Below, piece by piece: positions 1 to 5,008 of a stretch of DNA of 7,189 nucleotides. The stretch spans positions 1-7,189 of the forward strand of contig JBILVQ010000153.1 of assembly GCA_044370375.1 (NCBI GenBank), written 5' to 3'. Source of the DNA: JBILVQ01 sp044370375. Its GTDB lineage: Bacteria; Bacteroidota; Bacteroidia; UBA4408. The notes beneath the pieces are model-generated. The model was not told the DNA's origin, made no database searches, and saw only the letters and a list, made by a program, of their open reading frames with translations. Position numbers and translations under genes: made by a program. How positions within the stretch are numbered: the first letter of the stretch is position 1; every line of letters starts with the position of its first letter.

Positions 1-1
1 G

Positions 2-124
2 CAAGAAAAAGTTGAAACAAATACTGTTAGCGTAGATCTTTCTTCTTTAGCTCCCGGTCTGTATTTTTTGCAAGCCGAAGATGGTGATGGAGGAGTGAGG
101 ATTGGAAATTTCGTTAAAGAATAA
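2..124 (+). CDS. C-terminal end of a T9SS-secreted protein (type A sorting domain), 5' truncated
   Basis: This is the last 40 codons of a gene that begins outside the window; the frame is open from base 2 to the TAA at 122-124. The residues read VDLSSLAPGLYFLQ, then an acidic glycine turn (EDGDGG), and end RIGNFVKE. That is the final strand pattern of the type A C-terminal domain of the type IX secretion system: a hydrophobic strand, L-x-PG-x-Y-F, a turn, then a last strand with a basic end. In this family the domain directs a Sec-exported protein through the outer membrane and is normally removed on secretion. The function of the mature protein cannot be judged because its body is missing. 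No terminator is evident between this gene and the small frame that follows on the same strand. The sorting-domain call is firm; the cargo is unknown. Confidence 0.85.
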   Translation, partial: QEKVETNTVSVDLSSLAPGLYFLQAEDGDGGVRIGNFVKE

Positions 125-213
125 GGAACATAAGCAGGATGGTCCATTTTTGCAGAATGAGAAGATTTTTTTTGAGTATCATTACGAATACCTGAATTGC
201 AAAAATTAACGTT

Positions 214-636
214 ATGAATTCTTATTATTCTGTCATTCCGGCTTCTCAGATTCAAAGGGGTTTCCATGCTTTTGAACCGGATAGCAACTTCTACAACTTC
301 TGTGAATTTGCGAAGAGACCCGATCGGCAATCCAAGGCGCGTAAAGTTGACAATTTTAACTTGCCTGAAAAAAAAGAACCTTCGGAATCAGTAAATAAAT
401 CATATTCTATAGTACCCATTCCCAATAATGGTTCATTCCGGCTTATTTGTCCTAACCTTAAAGGAATTCAGGTTGAAATAAGGAATAGTGCCCAACAGGT
501 AGTTGAGGTAAAACTATGCATTCCAATAAATGGTGTAGTTCATTTAGGATTAATGGATTTCATGCCTAATATTTATTTTCTTAGGACAAGAAGGAGGAAG
601 TTTTTCACTACACTTCTGCTTTGCTTTTCTTGGTAA
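214..636 (+). CDS. Orphan small protein with degenerate T9SS sorting-domain-like C-terminus (possible pseudogene)
   Basis: The frame encodes 140 aa from ATG 214. The first 60 residues are polar, have no signal peptide and match nothing I recognise. Residues 64-124 follow the layout of a T9SS type A sorting domain: IVPIPNNGSFRL (66-77, normally xxPNPxxGxF), a strand VEIRNSAQQVV (87-97, normally xxGQxV), then FMPNIYFLR (116-124, normally LxPGxYFLR). The usual Asn and Gly positions are altered. The last 16 residues (RTRRRKFFTT..., to Trp140) are unlike a sorting domain, and the final 29 bases overlap the end of the convergent HTTM gene. With no signal peptide it could not use T9SS as it stands, which suggests a decayed fragment of a longer secreted-protein gene. 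An in-frame TGA at 193-195 blocks a longer N-terminus from ATG 139. It could also be a real small cytoplasmic protein. Resemblance to the sorting domain is seen; decay is inferred. Confidence 0.45.
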   Translation: MNSYYSVIPASQIQRGFHAFEPDSNFYNFCEFAKRPDRQSKARKVDNFNLPEKKEPSESVNKSYSIVPIPNNGSFRLICPNLKGIQVEIRNSAQQVVEVKLCIPINGVVHLGLMDFMPNIYFLRTRRRKFFTTLLLCFSW

Positions 637-1513
637 GGATAGTATAGAAAGTAGTCAATCTATTCACCTTCTCCTCATCCAAAAACAAGGTATAAACCAC
701 GATCATGATGAGTCCGAAATCAATGATTCCCATACTAATCCCAATCATCACATGAAATAAAATTCCGGCCAGCAGCAAGGGATATTTGAATTGCTTAAAC
801 CATATAAAAACCGGAAAACTCAATTGAAAAATTAAGGTAAACCAAGTAACAATTTTTTGCAGCCAATCATTTCCTAAATAATACTTTTGCCAAAATCCAT
901 TGCTATAGGTCTCATTAAATAAAACGTAATACCATGCGGTTCCATCAACCCATGTTTGACCGGTCAACTTAATAACGCTGGCAACCAAATACAACAATAC
1001 TACCTGAAACTTCATGGCCATAAATGCCAGACGATGCATGGTATTTAATAAAAATTGTCCCCGGCTATCTCCCCTTTTCTCCTCCTTTCCCGGCTCAGCA
1101 AAAATCATCAGCAACAACAAAATAACAACCAAATTCATCCCAGCATTCTGAATAGGAGCTGTACGATTGTATAACACAGCTGTAGTCCAATAAAGGATTA
1201 GCCATAACCAACGTACATTGGGTTTCCATAGCAATACCAAACAACTCATTATTTGTCCGTAAAAGAAAATATACCAATACCGACCAATGGCAGGGTCTTC
1301 CAACAAATTAATGACATATAAAATGGGGTTGCTGGAACGGTAATAATTGGCAAAGGGCGAATCAGGACCAAATAAATACGATGCTGATGGTCGGTAAAAA
1401 AACAATGCGTTGAAACATAAAAAAACCAAAAGCAATCGCTGAAACAATCTTAAGTTTTTCCGATAAGGAAAAACCTGACCAAAGTTTTCCAGGTATGAAT
1501 TTATTCTATTCAC
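608..1513 (-). CDS. HTTM-family multipass membrane protein (vitamin K carboxylase-related)
   Basis: A 301-aa integral membrane protein with roughly seven or eight hydrophobic segments (about 24-40, 78-96, 101-114, 126-140, 167-184, 222-238, 245-264 and 267-279). It has the hallmarks of the HTTM domain, the membrane part shared with vitamin K-dependent gamma-glutamyl carboxylase: IKLTGQTWVDGTAWYYVL at 181-198 and GILFHVMIGISMGIIDFG at 250-267 with His254. From memory, the KLTGQTWVDG stretch lies where the human carboxylase has its catalytic lysine (K-L-x-x-x-W-V-E-G), so Lys182 could be an active-site base. The large C-terminal extracytoplasmic domain of true carboxylases is absent. Translation starts at GTG 1513, six bases after the preceding gene stops. 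The family is otherwise of unknown bacterial function, and partnership with the upstream one-helix protein is the main clue. The family call is confident; an enzymatic activity is speculation. Confidence 0.8.
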   Translation of the reverse strand: MNRINSYLENFGQVFPYRKNLRLFQRLLLVFLCFNALFFYRPSASYLFGPDSPFANYYRSSNPILYVINLLEDPAIGRYWYIFFYGQIMSCLVLLWKPNVRWLWLILYWTTAVLYNRTAPIQNAGMNLVVILLLLMIFAEPGKEEKRGDSRGQFLLNTMHRLAFMAMKFQVVLLYLVASVIKLTGQTWVDGTAWYYVLFNETYSNGFWQKYYLGNDWLQKIVTWFTLIFQLSFPVFIWFKQFKYPLLLAGILFHVMIGISMGIIDFGLIMIVVYTLFLDEEKVNRLTTFYTILTKKSKAEV

Positions 1514-1519
1514 CTTTTT

Positions 1520-2161
1520 TTAGCGATAATTTTCATCAATTTTTACAGGCGGAAAATTTAAACACAAGGTGGCCGGCTTTCCCTTTCCTTTTCTGTATTT
1601 TTCAGGTATTTGCGCATAAACCTGTTTTATTCTTAATTCTATTTCTTCATCAACATTCAATTTTCTACCACCTAATTTTAAACAAAAGGCACTTACGTAA
1701 GACAGCATTTCTTCCTTCCTTAAAAGTGAATCGCGCAAACCTTCGTTTTGCATGGCATTGATAGAATCGCCCATGGCTTTGTTGGCCCTGTAATCATTCA
1801 AAAACCAAGTGTCGTAGAGCATTCGCAAATGGTACTCATACACACGGTAGTCGGTGTAAGCAGGTGTTAACCGAAATTGTTGAAACTCCTTTAGCGTAGC
1901 TTCACCGGGGTTCGTCCATTCCTCCAGCGGTTTACCATCGCGGCACCTGCGCATTTCTATCACCGAATAATAAAAAGGCGGATCAGGAGCAAACACCCTA
2001 AAGTTCTGGTTGAACAAAGGAAACATGTATCTGAAAATTACTTTCTTTCCGTAAGGATGAACAGGAATTTCAGAAAAAGAAAACAACAAGGATATCAAAA
2101 CATGAATCGCCAGCAGGCCCAAACCCACAAGAACAATCCATCTTTTGTGAGTGGCTTTCAC
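1520..2161 (-). CDS. Single-pass membrane protein with FAPDPP motif, partner of the HTTM protein
   Basis: A 213-aa protein with one N-terminal hydrophobic segment (about 9-29) after a basic start (MKATHKRW), so a signal anchor or uncleaved signal peptide with the rest outside the cytoplasm. Just beyond the membrane is FNQNFRVFAPDPP (50-62). A comparable (Q)NWxLFAPxP motif marks DUF5819-type proteins, which I recall next to HTTM genes in other bacteria; this may be a distant Bacteroidota counterpart. The remainder is charged and mostly helical in character (ELRIKQVYAQIPEKYRK near 175-191), with no catalytic motif I can name. It starts at GTG 2161, whose first base is the last base of the glyA stop (TAGTG), and is followed after six bases by the HTTM gene, so the two are probably co-translated and work together. 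No ATG lies upstream of the membrane segment, which supports the GTG. Function unknown. Confidence 0.75.
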   Translation of the reverse strand: MKATHKRWIVLVGLGLLAIHVLISLLFSFSEIPVHPYGKKVIFRYMFPLFNQNFRVFAPDPPFYYSVIEMRRCRDGKPLEEWTNPGEATLKEFQQFRLTPAYTDYRVYEYHLRMLYDTWFLNDYRANKAMGDSINAMQNEGLRDSLLRKEEMLSYVSAFCLKLGGRKLNVDEEIELRIKQVYAQIPEKYRKGKGKPATLCLNFPPVKIDENYR

Positions 2162-3432
2162 TACAAGGTAAACAAAGGTTTATCGAGCATGAATTGGTTC
2201 ACAGCCGATTTAACCCCTGCCAAAACACCGGCATCTCCCTTGCTCATCAAAGCAGTATCAATCCATTGTACTACTTTTTCAATATCATCGGTTTTTAATC
2301 CACGCGTGGTAATTGCAGCTGTTCCTACCCGTATTCCGGAGGTTATCATGGGTGAACGGTCATCAAAGGGAACCATGTTTTTGTTCACCGTAATGTCTGC
2401 TTCTCCCAATAAATGTTCTGCATCTTTCCCACTGATGCCTTTTGAACGAAGATCAATCAGCATCAAATGATTATCTGTTCCTTCAGAAATAATTCCATAA
2501 CCCAACTTTAGCAGACCAGAAGCCATGGCTTGTGCATTGGCAATTACTTGTTTTGCATAGACCTTAAACTCGGGTTGCAAAGCTTCTCCAAAGGCTACTG
2601 CCTTTGCGGCAATGACGTGTTCCAAAGGTCCACCTTGCGTGCCCGGAAAAACACCTGAGTCGAGCACAGAACTCATCATTCTGATTTCACCTTTGGGGCT
2701 TTTTAATCCGAAGGGGTTTGGAAAATCTTGTCCCATCATGATTAAACCTCCTCTTGGTCCGCGAAGCGTTTTATGGGTGGTGGTAGTAACAATATGGCAA
2801 TGTTTTAAGGGATCGTTTAATAATCCGCAGGCAATTAATCCTGCAGGATGCGAAATATCTGCCAGCAACAAAGCACCGTTTTCATCAGCAATTTGGCGCA
2901 AAGCAGCATAGTCCCAATCGCGGGAATAGGCCGAAGCACCACAGATAATCAATTTTGGTTTTTCTTTTCTGGCTGTATCCGCAATTTTAGAAAAATCAAT
3001 TCTTCCAGTTTCTTTTTCTACTCCGTAAAAGGAGGGAACATATAATTTTCCCGAAAAATTAACCGCAGAGCCATGCGTTAAATGACCTCCATGCGATAAA
3101 TCGAATCCCAATATTTTATCACCGGGTTTCAGGCAAGCGAGCATGACGGCCGCATTGGCTTGGGCTCCGGAGTGTGGTTGTACGTTGGCCCATGCGGCAC
3201 CAAACAATTGTTTTACTCTGTCTATACAAAGTTGTTCAACCTCATCTACCACTTCGCAACCACCGTAATAACGTTTCTTCGGCAGACCTTCAGCGTATTT
3301 GTTGGTTAGAATAGAACCCATGGCAAGCATGGTGTTGTTGCTGACGAAATTCTCTGATGCAATTAATTCCAGTCCCCGCATTTGACGGTTTCTTTCCTGT
3401 TCTATCAGATTGAAAATTTTATCTTGAGTCAT
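2161..3432 (-). CDS. glyA: Serine hydroxymethyltransferase
   Basis: A cytoplasmic PLP enzyme that interconverts serine plus tetrahydrofolate with glycine plus 5,10-methylene-tetrahydrofolate, the main source of one-carbon units. It is 423 aa, full length for the family (E. coli GlyA is 417). Visible landmarks are LELIASENFVS (21-31), the substrate loop NKYAEGLPKKRYYGGCEVVDEVE (44-66), NVQPHSGAQAN (83-93), ADISHPAGLIA with Asp192 and His195 for cofactor binding (191-201), and VTTTTHKTLRGPRGG with Lys221 as the Schiff-base lysine (215-229). The segment KSPKGEIRMMSSVLDSGVFPG before GGPLEH is typical of Bacteroidota GlyA. It starts at ATG 3432, 64 bases after the exosortase-associated gene. A TAATTTTG box at 3450-3457 could give it a separate promoter. 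Its stop overlaps the GTG of the next gene. No key residue is missing. Confidence 0.97.
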   Translation of the reverse strand: MTQDKIFNLIEQERNRQMRGLELIASENFVSNNTMLAMGSILTNKYAEGLPKKRYYGGCEVVDEVEQLCIDRVKQLFGAAWANVQPHSGAQANAAVMLACLKPGDKILGFDLSHGGHLTHGSAVNFSGKLYVPSFYGVEKETGRIDFSKIADTARKEKPKLIICGASAYSRDWDYAALRQIADENGALLLADISHPAGLIACGLLNDPLKHCHIVTTTTHKTLRGPRGGLIMMGQDFPNPFGLKSPKGEIRMMSSVLDSGVFPGTQGGPLEHVIAAKAVAFGEALQPEFKVYAKQVIANAQAMASGLLKLGYGIISEGTDNHLMLIDLRSKGISGKDAEHLLGEADITVNKNMVPFDDRSPMITSGIRVGTAAITTRGLKTDDIEKVVQWIDTALMSKGDAGVLAGVKSAVNQFMLDKPLFTL

Positions 3433-3449
3433 GTGATGAAATTGAGTTT

Positions 3450-3457
3450 CAAAATTA
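3450..3457 (-). promoter_or_regulatory. Possible -7 promoter box for glyA
   Basis: On the minus strand this reads TAATTTTG, which fits TAnnTTTG, 17 bases before the glyA ATG. It lies in the 64-base gap that separates glyA from the exosortase group. No TTG is present at the expected -33 distance, so this is weaker than the box at 4833-4840. It would allow glyA to be expressed independently of the sorting genes. Confidence 0.35.
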
Positions 3458-3479
3458 CATTAAAAAATGGGATGATTGA

Positions 3480-3494
3480 GGGCATTTTACGCCC
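3480..3494 (-). repeat. Short GC hairpin between the exosortase group and glyA
   Basis: On the minus strand GGGCGTAAAATGCCC can fold into a stem of four G-C pairs plus one G-T pair around a five-base loop. It starts two bases after the stop of the exosortase-associated gene. It is not followed directly by a T run, so it is not a classical terminator. It might mark a transcript 3' end, a pause or a processing point that separates the sorting module from glyA. Confidence 0.4.
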
Positions 3495-3496
3495 AA

Positions 3497-3988
3497 TCAG
3501 TCCTTGTTTTCGTTTGATTCACTTTGTAAAAACATGGCAGGAAAGGCCAGCATAAAAATTAGTGGAGAATGCATAATGCCAATAACCATGCGCGAAAAAC
3601 CATAGGCAGCTCTAAAGCTATCGCCCCAAAGAGCAAAGGCCATGGGAATAGCAGCAATCAGGCCCAAAACGGCATACACCACGGTGATTTCTTTGAGGAG
3701 TTTTTTTCTGTATGGAAAAAACACGCGCAACCCGATCCAGGTTAAAAGAAAATACAAAACAGAAAAAAGGATGGTGATAAAATACTTCAGGTAATACAAT
3801 TCTTTGTAGGGGAATCTTTCCATCCAGCGGAGTGGAGAAGGCAAACGAAATTCGTAACCACTGAAGTATAATTTATACAACTGGTCGTTCATGTTCAGAA
3901 AGAAATAATCGCGCAACCAGCCTAAAAAAAACAATATCCCTAGTAATAACACCAGTGCAGGCCATTTGGAAAGGATATGTTTAAGCAC
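3497..3988 (-). CDS. Exosortase (XrtX)-associated membrane protein
   Basis: A 163-aa inner-membrane protein with four hydrophobic segments (about 9-25, 66-91, 101-121 and 135-154) and a short charged C-terminus (QSESNENKD). After the first helix it has RDYFFLNMNDQLYKL (26-40), then a loop with FRLPSPLRWMERFPYKELYYLKY (47-69). This layout resembles the small accessory proteins encoded next to Bacteroidota exosortases (the XrtF- and XrtX-associated families). It lies 11 bases after the exosortase stop, and the PID-type signal of the nearby substrate points to the XrtX version. The start is GTG 3988; no nearby ATG would keep the first helix. The molecular role of these accessory proteins is not established. 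They presumably assist or stabilise the exosortase, or present its substrate. The assignment rests on size, topology and context more than on a catalytic motif. Confidence 0.72.
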   Translation of the reverse strand: MLKHILSKWPALVLLLGILFFLGWLRDYFFLNMNDQLYKLYFSGYEFRLPSPLRWMERFPYKELYYLKYFITILFSVLYFLLTWIGLRVFFPYRKKLLKEITVVYAVLGLIAAIPMAFALWGDSFRAAYGFSRMVIGIMHSPLIFMLAFPAMFLQSESNENKD

Positions 3989-3999
3989 AGGTAAAAAAT

Positions 4000-4566
4000 T
4001 TAGGGAGCGGTATGATCTTGTTTGGGTTCAGAAAAATTAACCCCTGAGAATTTGGTGGCCCAAAGAATCCAAAGTAAAAATACATATCCATATACTACAA
4101 TGGTAAAGGTATAGGTATGATTGAATTCGAGTGAATCGGGAAAATACTTTAGCACAATGCAAAGGGCAACAATACGGATTACATTGATGAGATGAATGCT
4201 TAGGATTCCTAAAGGAATAAACCATAACTTGGTTTTTAATGCGCCGGGGAAAGCAACTACAAAGCCGGCAAATAGAGCAAATAATGTGATGCCATTGCAG
4301 GGATCACCAATCCACAAACCATGGGTCCCATCAATTCCAACCACTCTGATATCGTGCGAGCTGGCTGAATCGGGGATGAGGGTATAACCCAAAAGACTTA
4401 AAAAAAAATTATTAGCATTGACCAATTGGTCGATGACTGCCTCATCAATTTTTCCCTGCGGGTGAAGCCACATTTCATACAACAGGTACCAAAAAAAATA
4501 AAGCCCGAAGGCTTTAATTAAGAAGGAATAAAAAAGATTGGCGGGCCTTTTGTTGAGGCCTGTCAT
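4000..4566 (-). CDS. xrtX: Exosortase family membrane protease/transpeptidase, XrtX type
   Basis: A 188-aa polytopic inner-membrane protein predicted to recognise a C-terminal sorting signal on an exported substrate, cleave it and pass the substrate on, probably to an acceptor at the cell surface. The conserved exosortase/archaeosortase catalytic set is present: Cys90 in GDPCNGI (87-93), Arg131 in NVIRIVALCI (128-137) and His150 in FNHTYTF (148-154). Hydrophobic segments run about 11-32, 92-109, 113-137 and 153-170. At this length it is one of the minimal exosortases, without the extra domains of EpsH-type enzymes. It starts at ATG 4566, whose A is also the last base of the substrate gene's TAA (TAATG), implying coupled translation. 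The accessory membrane protein follows after 11 bases. XrtX rather than XrtF or XrtN is inferred from the PID signal of the adjacent substrate; the exosortase superfamily call itself is secure. Confidence 0.88.
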   Translation of the reverse strand: MTGLNKRPANLFYSFLIKAFGLYFFWYLLYEMWLHPQGKIDEAVIDQLVNANNFFLSLLGYTLIPDSASSHDIRVVGIDGTHGLWIGDPCNGITLFALFAGFVVAFPGALKTKLWFIPLGILSIHLINVIRIVALCIVLKYFPDSLEFNHTYTFTIVVYGYVFLLWILWATKFSGVNFSEPKQDHTAP

Positions 4567-4805
4567 TATTTTTTAGACTGACTGTAAAGTTTTTTGCCAC
4601 CAAGCGCAAGACCGGCTGCAAATAACAAACCAATACCGCCATCGATGGGAATACATGGAGGAGGCCAGCAGGTAGGACCACCGCCACCGGGAGGAGGTGG
4701 AGGACCAACTGGAGGAGGAGGAGCTGCAGCCTTTGATTCCAGTGAACCCAGAACCACAAAAGTTGCGGCAATTATTATTGAAAATGTAACCAGGCGCTTT
4801 CTCAT
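4566..4805 (-). CDS. Tiny proline-rich PID-CTERM sorting substrate
   Basis: A 79-aa exported protein made almost entirely of sorting signals. Residues 1-28 are a Sec signal peptide (MRKR, hydrophobic LVTFSIIIAATFVVLGSL, then ESKAAA, with cleavage likely near Ala28). Next come about 25 residues rich in Pro and Gly (PPPPVGPPPPPGGGGPT) with two cysteines, Cys46 and Cys51, around WPPP. The C-terminus is the tripartite exosortase signal: the motif PIDGG (52-57 region), a hydrophobic helix (IGLLFAAGLALGG) and a basic tail (KKLYSQSKK). PID before the helix identifies the PID-CTERM class served by XrtX. I place the start at ATG 4805. ATG 4826 (86 aa) is possible, but a promoter box at 4833-4840 would put the transcript start almost on that ATG; a TTG at 4835 falls inside the box. 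The stop overlaps the exosortase start. The role of the mature peptide is unknown. Confidence 0.85.
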   Translation of the reverse strand: MRKRLVTFSIIIAATFVVLGSLESKAAAPPPPVGPPPPPGGGGPTCWPPPCIPIDGGIGLLFAAGLALGGKKLYSQSKK

Positions 4806-4832
4806 TATCGTATTCAAAATTTTCATACAGCG

Positions 4833-4840
4833 CAAAAGTA
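4833..4840 (-). promoter_or_regulatory. Bacteroidota -7 promoter box for the PID-CTERM/exosortase operon
   Basis: Read on the minus strand the site is TACTTTTG, an exact match to the TAnnTTTG -7 element of the Bacteroidota housekeeping sigma factor. A TTG lies 22 bases further upstream, slightly beyond the usual 19-21 spacing, separated by a T-rich stretch. Transcription would start near 4826-4828, about 20 bases before ATG 4805. The match is seen; promoter activity is inferred. Confidence 0.55.
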
Positions 4841-4923
4841 CTAAACTTTAGGTCAAAAAAACAACTAATTCCAAATAAAAAAAACACTTTTCAACATACC
4901 AATCTTGAAAAACTAACTGCAAA

Positions 4924-4939
4924 TGCCTTTTTCAAGGCA
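4924..4939 (-). repeat. GAAA-tetraloop hairpin downstream of the FAD dehydrogenase gene
   Basis: On the minus strand this reads TGCCTT-GAAA-AAGGCA, a perfect six-pair stem closed by a GNRA-type loop and followed by TTTGCAG. It sits about 70 bases after the FAD dehydrogenase stop, in the 168-base gap before the exosortase promoter. It may contribute to 3' end formation of that transcript, but the T run is too short to call a strong terminator. Apart from A/T-rich runs I see nothing else in this gap. Confidence 0.4.
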
Positions 4940-5008
4940 ATAAAGCGGAATTGGCCCCTTCAAAGTGTTGGTAAATGTAGTTTTTTCAACAAAACTTCAC
5001 TATGTTTT

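Larger units (their letters stand above)
608..4840 (-). other. Six-gene co-directional run: sorting module, glyA, FAPDPP/HTTM pair
   Basis: Six minus-strand genes are packed with junctions of TAATG overlap, 11 bases, 64 bases, TAGTG overlap and 6 bases. A promoter box stands at its head (4833-4840) and no clear intrinsic terminator is visible inside it. The 64-base gap before glyA, with a hairpin and a second -7-like box, may split it into two transcripts: the sorting module, and glyA with the HTTM pair. I saw no terminator past the HTTM stop at 608. Confidence 0.55.

Noticed and set aside
139..195. Short frame beginning MVHFCRMRRFFL that might supply a signal peptide to the 214-636 frame
   Set aside because: It ends at TGA 193-195 after 18 codons and has no clear signal-peptide hydrophobic core long enough for export.
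4000..4566. Assignment of the exosortase to XrtF or XrtN rather than XrtX
   Set aside because: The accessory protein looks somewhat like the XrtF-associated family, but the substrate motif is PID directly before the helix, not VPEID or a PEP type, so XrtX is the better fit. This is a judgement from context, not a profile search.
4514..4887. Several long open frames on both strands over the proline-rich gene, including a glycine-rich plus-strand frame at 4594-4851
   Set aside because: The CCN/GGN repeats of the Pro-rich segment remove stop codons in other frames. Only the minus-strand frame ending at 4566 shows a signal peptide and a full sorting signal.
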